The translations under genes and the position numbers were made by a program. Of a stretch of DNA of 64,000 nt, positions 9,694-20,066 are shown piece by piece (position 1 is the first letter of the stretch; every line of letters starts with the position of its first letter). A model generated the notes under the pieces. It searched no databases. It saw only the letters and a program-made list of their open reading frames with translations, and had not been told where the DNA came from. Source of the stretch: SAR324 cluster bacterium (GTDB lineage: Bacteria; SAR324; XYD2-FULL-50-16; HCM1); NCBI GenBank assembly GCA_002995645.1, contig PUHO01000017.1:1-64000 (forward strand), written 5' to 3'.

Positions 9694-10785
9694 TTACGAT
9701 GCCGTTGTGTAGGTTGTGTACCCTTTTGCAGTGCCACCAAAAAAAGTTGAGTCATCTGCTTGTGATAGTGGAATATCGTTTTCTAAACGGTAAGGTAAAT
9801 CTGGATTTGCAATATAAGCACGTCCAAAACCAATTAAATCAGCATAGCCTTTTGCAAGAATCTGCGTTGCTTTTGCTTTGTCATATACGCCGGCAACAAT
9901 AATAGGGTGCTTAAAATTAGCTCGTGCTTGTTGGCGAAATGATTCAGGAATAACAGGCGCTTCGTCCCAATCGGCTTCGGCAATATGAAGGTAAGCAATG
10001 CCTTTATTATCAGAAAACTTGATTACTTCTTGTATGGTATCTAAAATATCAGGTGAATTCATGCCTTGCCCTTTGAAAAACGGTGCAACACGTAGCCCAA
10101 TGCGATCAAATCCAATAGCTTCGCCGATCGCGGTGATGATTTCTTTCACAAAACGCGTCTTGTTTTCTATACTGCCGCCGTATTCGTCTGTTCGTTGATT
10201 AGAAATATCACGCATAAATTGATCGACTAAATAGCCGTTTGCTCCGTGTATTTCAATACCGTCAAAGCCGGCTTTTATTGCATTTATTGCCGCTTGTTTG
10301 AAATCGTTAACAATATTCTTAATATCTTGTTTTGTTGCTTCTCGTGGCGTTACACAAGGAAGCATAGCGCCTTCTTGCTTTGCTTCGTCATAATGCCAAA
10401 TAGCGCCTTGAAAAGGAATAGCAGAAGGAGCTAACGGCGCGTTGCCGTTATGAAAAACAGGGTGCGAAACACGACCGGTATGCCATATTTGTAAGAAAAT
10501 AGGTGTGTCTTTACTGTGTACCGCAGAGGTTACTTTTTTCCAGCCTTCAATTTGTTCGTTAGTATAGATGCCCGGTGAAAAAGAATAGCCTTTGCCGTCT
10601 TGTGTAATATCACACGCTTCGGCAATAATAAGCCCGGCTGTGGTTCTTTGCGTATAATATTCTGCCATTAAGCTATTAGGGACGTCGCCAGGTTGCGAAG
10701 TACGGCAGCGAGTCATAGGGGGAAGGACAATACGATTGGAAAGCGTTTTGTTTCCTAAGTTTACAGTATCAAATAAAGTAGCCAT
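9694..10785 (-). CDS. nemA: Old yellow enzyme-family flavin reductase (NemA-like)
   Basis: This FMN-dependent NAD(P)H ene-reductase acts on activated alkenes, nitro compounds and similar electrophiles. It opens with LFDTVNLGNKTLSNRIVLPP. The substrate-binding His/Asn pair sits in GIEIHGANGYLVDQF, followed by RTDEYGGSIENR-like residues and a C-terminal phosphate-binding GFGRAYIANPDLP. I start at the ATG at 10785, which has GGAGA eight bases upstream; a TTG two codons earlier is less likely. Its physiological substrate is unknown. Confidence 0.88.
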   Translation of the reverse strand: MATLFDTVNLGNKTLSNRIVLPPMTRCRTSQPGDVPNSLMAEYYTQRTTAGLIIAEACDITQDGKGYSFSPGIYTNEQIEGWKKVTSAVHSKDTPIFLQIWHTGRVSHPVFHNGNAPLAPSAIPFQGAIWHYDEAKQEGAMLPCVTPREATKQDIKNIVNDFKQAAINAIKAGFDGIEIHGANGYLVDQFMRDISNQRTDEYGGSIENKTRFVKEIITAIGEAIGFDRIGLRVAPFFKGQGMNSPDILDTIQEVIKFSDNKGIAYLHIAEADWDEAPVIPESFRQQARANFKHPIIVAGVYDKAKATQILAKGYADLIGFGRAYIANPDLPYRLENDIPLSQADDSTFFGGTAKGYTTYTTAS

Positions 10786-10899
10786 TTGCAAATCTCCAAA
10801 ATTATGCGTTTAATCAAGTTGCAGTAGCTTATCTATTACGAATGATGTAAGCCACTAGTATTATATTAGCATAAAAATAAGAAAAAACAAATAGCAAAA

Positions 10900-13791
10900 T
10901 TATTGTATATTAAAGAAACTGTTTCTTGGCGAATCAGAAGACACAGAAACGTATTTTTTTAAGCTGCCGTTTGCTTGAATGTAGTAATGATTATTCGGTA
11001 CAAATAAAATTTTGAATTTACTTGTGTCTGTATTATATGTTTGCCACGTTTTCTTTTGCGGTTTTATTTTGAATAGGATCGTATTATTTTGCTTATCCCA
11101 TTGGCGAATCTTAGAAAAATCTAGTTGTAAAATTGTATCGTTAAGGTAACGCCATCGTATGAAAGAGGCGGCAAAGTCTTGTTGTGTAATTAGTTTTTTC
11201 TTGTTTGCTATAAGTTCATTTAAGATATAAATATATTTTCTAAATGCTTCAAAGTTAGTTTTTTTTGTAAACGTAGTAAAATCAACTTGTGTTTCGCCTT
11301 GTGTAATAGCAAGTTTCGTTTCATTTGGAATATCAAGAAAAATATATTCTTCCGGAATAGCGGAAAGAATAACCGTGTCGTTACAAGTGCGTAACTCAAT
11401 GTTTTCTAATCCAATAGCAAAGCGAGAAGTATGATCAAAAAGGAATTTATCCCAAACAAGGAAATAAAGATCTAAGTCCCATTCACTCATAAAATTATAT
11501 ATATCAGTGTCAAAATAAGCGTTAGATCCTAGCTTACTAAAAAGCAAAATAGGCATAGTGTTTCGTTCTTGCAAGCTAGTAAGAATCAAAGCGTAATACG
11601 CCGCTTTATCAGTGGAATCTTCTTTTAAGATATTTAAAGCTAGTTTTTTAATATACTCTTTATCTTTACAAAAATCAGGGTTGTCTAAGAAATTATTTAA
11701 AGCTTTTTTTGCTTGTAATAGTTTTTTATTTACTTTTGTTTTTTTCCATATGAAAAAGTTTTTTGAGCTAATAGAAGCTAAGCCGTATCGTCTTTGTTTT
11801 TGCCTTTTTAATAACTTCTGTAATAGTTCTGCTTCTTTAATACGAGCGGCTTTTTCTTCAATAATCGTTTCTTCCGGAAGGAAATCTGTAATTGTACTTT
11901 TTAAAAGAGGATCTAAAGATTGATTTTGTTGTTTTTTAATAAATAGCTTTTTCGATAAGTCGAGAAGATAAATTTTATTTGAATCACCGGATAAAACGGC
12001 TAGATGCTTTGATTCGACAATACGTAGCTCTGAAATATGAATAGGCAAAGCTTTTAAGGTAGAGACAAGAAAGAATTTTTTATTTTGTAAAAACCATAAA
12101 CGTACTGTTTTATCATTCCCTGCTGAAAGAAGATATTGATTATTAGGTAAAAAATAGATTCGCGCAACACTAGCTTCATGCCCGTTAAGGCGATAGAGCT
12201 CTTCTTTAGTATTAAGATCCCACACAAGCGAAGTAAGATCGGCGCTAGCTGTGGCGAGTTGTTTATCATCATAAGAAAAATCGGCATTATTTACGATTCC
12301 TTTATGTTTTGTAAATGTATCTTTTATAGAAAAGTCATCTGTGTTTAGGACGATTGTCGTTTTATCCGTTCCGGTTACGGCAAGTAAGTCACCGTTTTTT
12401 GAAAAGCTGACGTACGTCATCGGTCCTTTATGTATTTTTTTATGTAAAACTAAGGCTTTTGTTTTATAGTTCCAAATAAATAATTCCGGTTCTTCTCCTA
12501 CTGCTGCTATAAGTGGTTTTGTTGGATGAAAGGCAATAGAAAGAATACGAGCTTTATATCCAAGAAAAGAGCGAATTTGTTTCTTTGTGTTTGTGTCCCA
12601 TAAACTAAGGTGCCCGTTTTCTCCACCAAGAGCAAAAAATTTGCTATCCGGTGAAAAACGAATGGCAAAAATGGGATCTTTAGGCGCTGGAATTTGACCT
12701 ATAGGAATCTTTCTTTTTAAATCCCATAATTTGAATTGGTTACTTATGTCGTTACTTAAAATAAACCGCCCGTCTTTAGAAGCGTCAAACGTACGAATAC
12801 GGGTTTTATGGCTTTGTAAAGACAAAATATGTTGTAAAGCCGTTTTTTTGAAAATACGTACTTTTGTTTTTAAAAAACCAACTTGCAGCAAATCTTCTGT
12901 TGACGAAACGGCGCAGGTGTTAATTGTGCCGTCAATTTTTTGTAAAGACTGCACTAGTTTTTTAGTGTTAATATTCCATATATATACTTTATTAGCTTCA
13001 GTACATACCATTATTTCCGTAGAATCAGCAGTAAAACCAAAATTAATAATTGGCTTTTTATGTTTAATTACAGTTGTAATTTTGTGTTGCTTCCAATTCC
13101 AAATAGAGACGTTCTTATCATAACCGCCAAAAGCAATAAATCTTCCGCTAGGATCAAAGCTAATATGCGTAATACGTTGGGAAGTGATTTTAGCACGTAT
13201 AAGAAGGCGTTGTCTTAATAAACTCCAAAGGTTAATATTTCCTTTTATATCTGTCCAAGCAATAATATTGCCTGAAGGATGTACGGCTAAAGCGGTGATT
13301 TTTGACGTAGTAGGAATATAGTAGTGCGTGCCGATAAATTGATTTAATTTCCAATAGATAATTTTGTTTTCTTCTCCGCTAGCAATAAAGAAAGATCCGT
13401 TTTTGCTTGTTTGTAGGTGTTTGATTAAACCAAGGTTAACTGAAAAATTTTGTATAATCCCGCCACTTGCAATGCTGTGTAATTTTATGACTCCGTCCAT
13501 GCCGCCGGTGAGAATAAAATTAGAAAAAGGTAGTATTTTAAGAATAGTTGCTTTATGTGCGTACGTAGGAATAACTTTAAGAGATTGCCCGGTTTTTGTA
13601 TTCCATACGCGAATCGTATGTGTGTAATCAATTACAGCAGAGGTTCTTGAGTCCGGTGCAAGAGACGAATCAAAAATAGTTCCAACAGGAGCAAAAAAAC
13701 TACGCTCAAAAACATATTTATTACTTACTTGTGCTAAAGCGCAATGGCAAGCTAGTAAAGTGAATAAAACGTACAGAAATAAAGATTTCAT
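10900..13791 (-). CDS. Large exported WD40 beta-propeller protein
   Basis: This 963-residue protein has an N-terminal signal sequence (SLFLYVLFTLLACHCALA). The LLAC could also act as a weak lipobox. Residues about 30-620 are a long series of WD40 repeats, with recurring pieces such as IRVWNTKTG, INLWSLLRQ, VSIWNWK, LSLWDTNTKK and VRLWFLQNK, enough for two propellers. Residues about 640-963 are lysine-rich then unclassified. It is a single gene with no operon partner. WD40 arrays are protein-binding scaffolds. An envelope scaffold is a fair inference; a precise role is not. Confidence 0.8.
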   Translation of the reverse strand: MKSLFLYVLFTLLACHCALAQVSNKYVFERSFFAPVGTIFDSSLAPDSRTSAVIDYTHTIRVWNTKTGQSLKVIPTYAHKATILKILPFSNFILTGGMDGVIKLHSIASGGIIQNFSVNLGLIKHLQTSKNGSFFIASGEENKIIYWKLNQFIGTHYYIPTTSKITALAVHPSGNIIAWTDIKGNINLWSLLRQRLLIRAKITSQRITHISFDPSGRFIAFGGYDKNVSIWNWKQHKITTVIKHKKPIINFGFTADSTEIMVCTEANKVYIWNINTKKLVQSLQKIDGTINTCAVSSTEDLLQVGFLKTKVRIFKKTALQHILSLQSHKTRIRTFDASKDGRFILSNDISNQFKLWDLKRKIPIGQIPAPKDPIFAIRFSPDSKFFALGGENGHLSLWDTNTKKQIRSFLGYKARILSIAFHPTKPLIAAVGEEPELFIWNYKTKALVLHKKIHKGPMTYVSFSKNGDLLAVTGTDKTTIVLNTDDFSIKDTFTKHKGIVNNADFSYDDKQLATASADLTSLVWDLNTKEELYRLNGHEASVARIYFLPNNQYLLSAGNDKTVRLWFLQNKKFFLVSTLKALPIHISELRIVESKHLAVLSGDSNKIYLLDLSKKLFIKKQQNQSLDPLLKSTITDFLPEETIIEEKAARIKEAELLQKLLKRQKQRRYGLASISSKNFFIWKKTKVNKKLLQAKKALNNFLDNPDFCKDKEYIKKLALNILKEDSTDKAAYYALILTSLQERNTMPILLFSKLGSNAYFDTDIYNFMSEWDLDLYFLVWDKFLFDHTSRFAIGLENIELRTCNDTVILSAIPEEYIFLDIPNETKLAITQGETQVDFTTFTKKTNFEAFRKYIYILNELIANKKKLITQQDFAASFIRWRYLNDTILQLDFSKIRQWDKQNNTILFKIKPQKKTWQTYNTDTSKFKILFVPNNHYYIQANGSLKKYVSVSSDSPRNSFFNIQ

Positions 13792-13966
13792 TAATGTGTA
13801 TAAAAAAGTAAAATATTAATTTTTTAAATAGTAGTAATAATACTATAGACGAGAGTTAGATTTTATTATATAGTAAAACTCTCTAAATAAGAATACCCTT
13901 TTATTAAAGAGCAGGCAAGTAGTATACTAACAAATCATATTATATACAAAGATTTATATTTAATTT

Positions 13967-15808
13967 ATGCAAAATTCACAAACAACTACAGGAAATAAAA
14001 AAAGATCTCTTCGCAGCCACGTTGCGACAGATGGAAGAAGTATGGCTGGCGCAAGAGCTTTGTGGCGCGCTAACGGCATGAAAGACGGCGATTTTGGAAA
14101 ACCAATTATAGCCGTTGTTAATTCGTTTACGCAATTTGTTCCGGGACACGGACATTTGCATAAAGTAGGACAATATATTAAAAAAATTATTGATGCTAAC
14201 GGTGGCTTTGCCGCAGAAATGAATACAATAGCTATAGACGACGGTATTGCAATGGGACATTCTGGTATGTTGTATTCTCTACCAAGTAGGGAATTGATTT
14301 CCGATTCTATTGAATACGTTGCTAATGCACATTGTGTTGACGCTATGATTTGTATTACAAACTGTGATAAAATTACACCTGGTATGTTAATGGCGGCAAT
14401 GCGCCTTAATATTCCAACGATTGTCGTATCTGGCGGACCAATGGAAGCGGGTAAAGTAGACGATAAAAAACTAGATTTAATAGACGTAATGGTTGCTGCC
14501 GGTAATGATTCGGTTTCTGATGACAAGCTTGCTACGTTGGAGCGAAGCGGTTGCCCTACTTGCGGTTCTTGTTCCGGCATGTTTACCGCAAACAGCATGA
14601 ATTGTTTAACTGAAGCTTTAGGGCTTGGGCTTCCTGGTAACGGTACCTTGTTAGCAACCCATAGCTTACGTAAAGACTTGTTTGAAAGAGCGGCAAAGCG
14701 TATTGTGGAAGCGGCAAAAGAATATTACTTTGAAGGTAATGATTCAGTGTTGCCACGTTCGATTGCTACTATAGATGCTTTTAAAAATGCAATGAGCGTA
14801 GATATTGCCATGGGCGGCAGTACTAATACTGTACTACATTTGTTAGCCATAGCAAACGAGGCAAACGTTTCTTTTACTATGCAAGATATAGATTGGCTTT
14901 CTAAAAACGTACCAACTTTGTGTAAAGTGTCTCCTTCTTCGTCTTATCATATTGAGGACGTTCATCGCGCCGGTGGCATTAATTCTATTATGGAGATTCT
15001 CGCGCAAGAAGGGAAGATAAACACAGACGTACCAGTTATTGCCGGTGGTACGTTGCAAGAGCAAATTGACGCCTATTCTATCCTAAAAAACAAAAAAGAG
15101 GATTTTTATAAGGCAAAAGCTGCTGGAATCCGCACAACAGAAGGCTTTTCACAAAGTAAATACAATGACACTTTAGACACAGACCGAGTAAGCGGTTGTA
15201 TTCGTGATAAAGAAAACGCCTATTCACAAGACGGCGGTTTATGCGTTTTGTTTGGTAATATAGCGCAAGAAGGTTGTATTTTGAAAACAGCGGGAGTTGA
15301 TCCTTCTATTTGGCAATTCAAAGGAAGTGCGCGCGTTTTTCATTCGCAAGAAACGGCGTGCGATGCTATCTTGCGTAATGAAATTAAAGACGGCGACGTT
15401 GTTATTATTTTATATGAAGGTCCTAAAGGCGGACCGGGTATGCAAGAAATGTTATACCCTACTAGTTTCTTAAAATCAAAAAATCTAGGCAAAACGGTAG
15501 CCTTGTTAACAGACGGTCGCTTTAGTGGCGGGACTGCCGGGCTTTCTATTGGACATGCTTCGCCTGAAGCGGCGTCTGGTGGGGATATTGCTTTAATTGA
15601 AGAAGGTGATATAATTGAAATTGATATTACAAAAAGAAGTTTGCATTTAGATATTACGCAAGAAGAAATGGACAAAAGACGTCAAGCCATGAAAGATAAA
15701 AAAGAACTTGCCTACGTTCCAAAAAGAGACAGGCAAGTTTCAAAATCTTTACAACTATATGCCGCTCATGTGGAAACCGCTTCTAAAGGCGCTATTAGAA
15801 CAGTGTAA
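13967..15808 (+). CDS. ilvD: Dihydroxy-acid dehydratase
   Basis: IlvD dehydrates dihydroxy-acids to the keto acids of valine/isoleucine (and pantothenate) synthesis using an Fe-S cluster. At 613 residues it is full length. Cluster cysteines are seen in [12 protein letters not shown] and [18 protein letters not shown]. The substrate/Mg site KGGPGMQEM and the [15 protein letters not shown] segment are also intact. No other ilv genes are in the window; panB, which uses the product ketoisovalerate, is at 37867. The next genes (trkA, trkH) follow closely but are functionally unrelated. Confidence 0.96.
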   Translation: MQNSQTTTGNKKRSLRSHVATDGRSMAGARALWRANGMKDGDFGKPIIAVVNSFTQFVPGHGHLHKVGQYIKKIIDANGGFAAEMNTIAIDDGIAMGHSGMLYSLPSRELISDSIEYVANAHCVDAMICITNCDKITPGMLMAAMRLNIPTIVVSGGPMEAGKVDDKKLDLIDVMVAAGNDSVSDDKLATLERSGCPTCGSCSGMFTANSMNCLTEALGLGLPGNGTLLATHSLRKDLFERAAKRIVEAAKEYYFEGNDSVLPRSIATIDAFKNAMSVDIAMGGSTNTVLHLLAIANEANVSFTMQDIDWLSKNVPTLCKVSPSSSYHIEDVHRAGGINSIMEILAQEGKINTDVPVIAGGTLQEQIDAYSILKNKKEDFYKAKAAGIRTTEGFSQSKYNDTLDTDRVSGCIRDKENAYSQDGGLCVLFGNIAQEGCILKTAGVDPSIWQFKGSARVFHSQETACDAILRNEIKDGDVVIILYEGPKGGPGMQEMLYPTSFLKSKNLGKTVALLTDGRFSGGTAGLSIGHASPEAASGGDIALIEEGDIIEIDITKRSLHLDITQEEMDKRRQAMKDKKELAYVPKRDRQVSKSLQLYAAHVETASKGAIRTV

Positions 15809-15845
15809 AGAATAATTTTTTAGAAAGTACCTTTAAGGAGATAGT

Positions 15846-17195
15846 TTGCAAGTTATTTTATCCGGAGTGGAAGAAATAGGAGCTTATGCAATTGAAAAAC
15901 TATTGCAAGAGCAGTTTAACCTTAAAATTGTAGGTGTAGAATACGATTCTTATTTTATTCGTGAACATGAGAATTTAAAATCAGAAGACGCGGCTATATT
16001 ACAAAGTAATACGCTACGTACGATTTCATCTGAAGACTACCTTTTTGCACTTACAAATGATTACGCTACTAATTTGCTTACCTGTAAAGTTGCAAAAGAG
16101 CAAAATGCAAAAATAACGGTTGCCACAGTTAAACGAGGTCACCTTGATTCGGAACAAGATAAAAAACTACAATCTATTTTTGGGGTTGACGTTCTTTTGA
16201 ATACGGCTTCTTTAGTCGCAAACTTGCTTGTTAATTTATTAAATTATCCTTTAGCAGTGGACGTTTATAAACTGGCAAACGATGAGCTTATCATGCTCGG
16301 TTTTCCAGTGCAACGCGTTCTTGCTCTTGCCAATTTGTCAGTAGAAGAAATAGAAGACTATTTTTTAAAACATGACTTGCCAATCCAAGTTAGCTTTGTA
16401 TATAGCAACTATATTTTTCAGCAAGCAACAAAACAAATACGCTTACAACCAACTGATACGGTGTACTTTTTATTACATGAAGAATATTGTTCTGCTTTAT
16501 ATCATTTTTTAGAAGTGGAGAGAGTAGAAAAAAATAAAAAACAAAAAATAGTAATTAACGGAGGCGGTCAAATCGGCGTTGCCATTGCAGAATTGTTGCC
16601 AAAAGATAAGTATAGTATTAGCATTATTGAAATAGACGAAGCACGTAGCGTTCATATTGCAAAAAAGTTAGCTTATGCAAGAGTGCTAAATTTTGACGGA
16701 TTGGATAAAGAAATAATGCAAATGGAAAACTTAGAAAATGCCGATTATTTTCTTTCAGTAACACAAAAAGAAGCCGTTAACATTACAAGTTGCCTTAATG
16801 CTTTTGGCTTAGGTATTTCTAAATGTATTCCTTTATTAAGTCAACCGTCTTTCTTTGATATTTTAAGGACAAAAAAGTATATATATACAAGTTTGTCACC
16901 ACGTAATATATTAATTCGATTTTTACTTAACCTACTTCGAAAACCTGATTTTTTAACTTACATTCCTTTGTTTAATTCTACGCTTGTAATTTGCGAAGTG
17001 AAAATTAAAAGTGATTCAACGTCTATAGGTAAAACATTGGGTTCTTTAGGGTTGTGTAAAGAAATTAAAACCTTACTTGTGTTGCGAAATCATAAATATA
17101 TCACGGCAAATATGGATTTAATCATAGAAGGTGAAGATCGTTTGATTTTAACAGGGAATACCTTAGAACTTCAAGAACGTATTTCTTTTTTATAA
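15846..17195 (+). CDS. trkA: Trk potassium uptake system NAD-binding subunit
   Basis: TrkA is the peripheral cytoplasmic gating subunit of the Trk K+ transporter. It starts with TTG, chosen because a perfect TAAGGAG lies six bases upstream. Two RCK_N/RCK_C halves are visible. The second Rossmann motif is intact (VINGGGQIG, about residue 238), but the first reads LSGVEEIG and lacks the middle glycine of GxGxxG, so NAD binding by the first half may be weakened. trkH follows after only 7 bases, giving a complete trkAH operon. Confidence 0.9.
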   Translation: MQVILSGVEEIGAYAIEKLLQEQFNLKIVGVEYDSYFIREHENLKSEDAAILQSNTLRTISSEDYLFALTNDYATNLLTCKVAKEQNAKITVATVKRGHLDSEQDKKLQSIFGVDVLLNTASLVANLLVNLLNYPLAVDVYKLANDELIMLGFPVQRVLALANLSVEEIEDYFLKHDLPIQVSFVYSNYIFQQATKQIRLQPTDTVYFLLHEEYCSALYHFLEVERVEKNKKQKIVINGGGQIGVAIAELLPKDKYSISIIEIDEARSVHIAKKLAYARVLNFDGLDKEIMQMENLENADYFLSVTQKEAVNITSCLNAFGLGISKCIPLLSQPSFFDILRTKKYIYTSLSPRNILIRFLLNLLRKPDFLTYIPLFNSTLVICEVKIKSDSTSIGKTLGSLGLCKEIKTLLVLRNHKYITANMDLIIEGEDRLILTGNTLELQERISFL

Positions 17196-17202
17196 AGTTT
17201 TT

Positions 17203-18648
17203 ATGCATTATTCTGCTATTTTTAAAGTTTTAGGCTCTATTATCGTATTGTTATCTTTAACGTTACTAGTGCCTTTAATCTATGCCCTTGTGTTAGATAG
17301 TCCCGATTGGAAATCGTTTCTATACTCATTCCTTATTACTTTCATTCTTGGCACTTGTTTAGCTTTGTTGCCAACAAAATATAAAGCCTTAAAAAATAAA
17401 GATGCTTTTGCTATTGTATCCCTTAGTTGGCTAGGTCTTGGCGTGCTTGGCGGCTTGCCTTATTACTTGTCTGGCGTTGCTAGTTTTACAGATACGTATT
17501 TTGAAACAGTAAGCGGGTTTACAACAACCGGCGCTTCTATTTTTACGAAAATTGAATCTTTGAGTCATCCAATATTACTTTGGCGTAGTATGACTCAGTG
17601 GATTGGTGGCATGGGTATTATTGTTTTGTCTTTAGCTATTTTGCCTTACCTTGATCTTGGCGGTATGGGGCTATTTCAAGCTGAAGTTCCGGGACCAACG
17701 GCGGATAAGTTAACACCTCGTATTGCGGACACGGCAAAGGTTCTTTGGTTTGTTTACGTAATTGTTACTATAGTACTGATTTTTATTCTACGTATTGCCG
17801 GCATGTCTTGGTTTGACGCTATTGCACAAGCTTTTGCAACTACGTCTACCGGTGGATTTAGTACAAAAAATGCTAGTATTAGTGGCTTTCATTCACCTGT
17901 GATTGAAGCTATATTAATTATTTTCATGTTCCTTGCCGGAGCGAACTTCGCTTTACACTATCGTTTACTATATAGAAAAATGAAGATACGCGACTATTTG
18001 CTAGACGCTGAGTTTCGTTTTTATTTATGTTTAACTACTTTGGCCATTGTCTCTATTACGTTAGTGAATTTTTTCAAGCTAGGCGGTAATATTATTTCTA
18101 TTTTTAGAGGTGTTGCCTTTAGTGTGGTCTCTGTATTAACTACAACAGGATACGGAACGGTGGACTACGTTCTTTGGCCTATTTTTGGGCAAATCGTCCT
18201 TTTACTTTTAATGTTTATTGGCGCTTGCGCCGGAAGTACCGCTGGTGGGATAAAAGTGGCTCGTATTCAACTTATTGTTCAATATGCTAAAGCGGAAATG
18301 TATAAACTGTTACATCCTAATTTAGTTAAACCACTGGAAAAAGATAATCAATTAATAGACAGGAACGTTATTTCCGGCGTATTAAGCTTTATCTTTATTT
18401 ACCTTGGCGTTATAGGCATATCTTTATTGCTTGTTTCTTTGAATGCTCCTGATTTAATGACGGCGATCGGTGCTGTCGTGTCTGCAGTTGGCGACGTTGG
18501 TCCCGGTTTTAGTACAGTTGGTCCGGCTTCTAATTTTGGACATCTTAGCTCTATGAGTAAATGGGTGCTAAGTTTTGATATGGTGCTAGGACGTTTAGAA
18601 ATTTTAGCTATTGTTGTCTTCTTTTTACCGAGTACATGGAAAGAATAA
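17203..18648 (+). CDS. trkH: Trk potassium uptake system membrane subunit
   Basis: TrkH is the K+-translocating inner-membrane subunit. At 481 residues it fits the family (E. coli 483). The four pore loops with their selectivity-filter glycines can be followed: GFTTTGASIF, TTSTGGFSTKN, LTTTGYGTVDY and GPGFSTVGPASN. It sits directly behind trkA and its start is the first ATG after that stop. Confidence 0.94.
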   Translation: MHYSAIFKVLGSIIVLLSLTLLVPLIYALVLDSPDWKSFLYSFLITFILGTCLALLPTKYKALKNKDAFAIVSLSWLGLGVLGGLPYYLSGVASFTDTYFETVSGFTTTGASIFTKIESLSHPILLWRSMTQWIGGMGIIVLSLAILPYLDLGGMGLFQAEVPGPTADKLTPRIADTAKVLWFVYVIVTIVLIFILRIAGMSWFDAIAQAFATTSTGGFSTKNASISGFHSPVIEAILIIFMFLAGANFALHYRLLYRKMKIRDYLLDAEFRFYLCLTTLAIVSITLVNFFKLGGNIISIFRGVAFSVVSVLTTTGYGTVDYVLWPIFGQIVLLLLMFIGACAGSTAGGIKVARIQLIVQYAKAEMYKLLHPNLVKPLEKDNQLIDRNVISGVLSFIFIYLGVIGISLLLVSLNAPDLMTAIGAVVSAVGDVGPGFSTVGPASNFGHLSSMSKWVLSFDMVLGRLEILAIVVFFLPSTWKE

Positions 18649-18674
18649 AAAATATATTTTAATGGTCTTTAAAT

Positions 18675-20060
18675 ATGAAAAAATATCAATATGACGTTAT
18701 CATTATTGGTGCAGGTCCCGGTGGCTATGAAGCGGCTATTTATGCCGGTAAGAAAGGACTTTGTACGGCAATTATAGATAAACGTAGTTTAGCCGGCGGC
18801 ACTTGTTTGCATGTTGGTTGTATCCCCTCAAAAACCTTGCTAGAAGCTACTCATTTATATCAACAAGCAACGCAAGCAAAACATCGTGGTATTGAGTCGA
18901 ATACGACTCTTTCTTTAGCAACCTTACAAGCATATAAAGATAAAGTTGTTAACGTGAATGCACAAGGCATAGCCCGTTCTTTTGAAAAATACGGCGTTAC
19001 ACAATATGAAGGAACAGCTAGCTTTATAGATCCGCATAAAGTGACAGTACAAATAAAAGAAGGAAACGAAGAACTTACGGCAAAGTATATTATTATAGCA
19101 ACCGGTTCTAAACCAACAGAACTACCTATCTTGCAAGTTGATCATAGCCGTATATTTAATTCCGATTCTATTTTGTCATTACAAAAAATACCGGAAAAAC
19201 TAGCTATTATAGGCGGCGGTGTTATAGGTCTAGAAATAGGCACTGTTTTCAAAAGGCTAGGCAGTGAAATAGAGATTATTGAAAGAAACGATTCTATTTT
19301 ATGCGAAGCTGATGCGAGTATAAAGCAAGAAGTAACAAGGCTTATGCGAAAACAAAAGATTAAGGTACACACAAGCACGACCTTAACCGGTTGCCAAGTG
19401 AATGAGGCAAACTTAGTTCTAGCAATGCAGAATAAACAAGGGCAAGAAAAAACAATAGAAGTAACGGACTGTTTAGTTGCCGTTGGAAGGGTGCCGGAAA
19501 CAGATAGTTTGAATTTAGATACAATAGGGATAGAACGTAATAATAACGGTACGATTCATACAGATGAAAATAAACGAACGAATATAGAAACTATCTATGC
19601 TATAGGCGACGTAACAAAAGGGGCTATGTTAGCTCATAAAGCAAGTAATGAAGGTACGTTTGTCATTGATCTACTGTGTAATGAAACAAGAAGCGCAGTT
19701 AAAGAAGAAATGATCCCGTCCGTTGTGTATATAGAACCGGAAATAGCTTGGATCGGTAAAACGCAGGAACAGCTAACGCAACAAGGTATAGAGTATAAGA
19801 AAGGGAGTTGTTTATTTCGTGCTCTAGGAAGAAGTCACGCAAGTGATACGCTAGACGGGGCATTGCATATTCTTGTTGAAAAAGAAACGGATATTGTTGT
19901 TGGTATGCATATTATAGGGGAAAGGGCAGCCGATTTAGTCGCCATTGGTATGGTTGCCATTGGAGCTAAGGTAACGGCAAAAGAATTAGCTAATTTAGCA
20001 TTTCCACACCCTACATTTAGCGAAGCTATCAAAGAGGCAGCGCTAGGAATCGAGAGGTAA
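18675..20060 (+). CDS. lpdA: Dihydrolipoyl dehydrogenase
   Basis: This is the FAD-containing E3 subunit that reoxidises dihydrolipoamide in 2-oxoacid dehydrogenase or glycine cleavage complexes. IIGAGPGGYEAAIYAG binds FAD, GGTCLHVGCIPSK holds the redox-active disulfide, IIGGGVIGLEIG binds NAD, and HPTFSEAI carries the catalytic His-Glu pair at the C-terminus. At 461 residues it is full length. No E1/E2 or gcv genes are nearby, so its partner complex must be elsewhere. The next gene begins six bases later. Confidence 0.93.
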   Translation: MKKYQYDVIIIGAGPGGYEAAIYAGKKGLCTAIIDKRSLAGGTCLHVGCIPSKTLLEATHLYQQATQAKHRGIESNTTLSLATLQAYKDKVVNVNAQGIARSFEKYGVTQYEGTASFIDPHKVTVQIKEGNEELTAKYIIIATGSKPTELPILQVDHSRIFNSDSILSLQKIPEKLAIIGGGVIGLEIGTVFKRLGSEIEIIERNDSILCEADASIKQEVTRLMRKQKIKVHTSTTLTGCQVNEANLVLAMQNKQGQEKTIEVTDCLVAVGRVPETDSLNLDTIGIERNNNGTIHTDENKRTNIETIYAIGDVTKGAMLAHKASNEGTFVIDLLCNETRSAVKEEMIPSVVYIEPEIAWIGKTQEQLTQQGIEYKKGSCLFRALGRSHASDTLDGALHILVEKETDIVVGMHIIGERAADLVAIGMVAIGAKVTAKELANLAFPHPTFSEAIKEAALGIER

Positions 20061-20066
20061 AATATA

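Noticed and set aside
13960..14598. Long frame antisense to ilvD
   Set aside because: It fully overlaps a conserved gene, has no recognisable domain and shows the composition of an antisense shadow.
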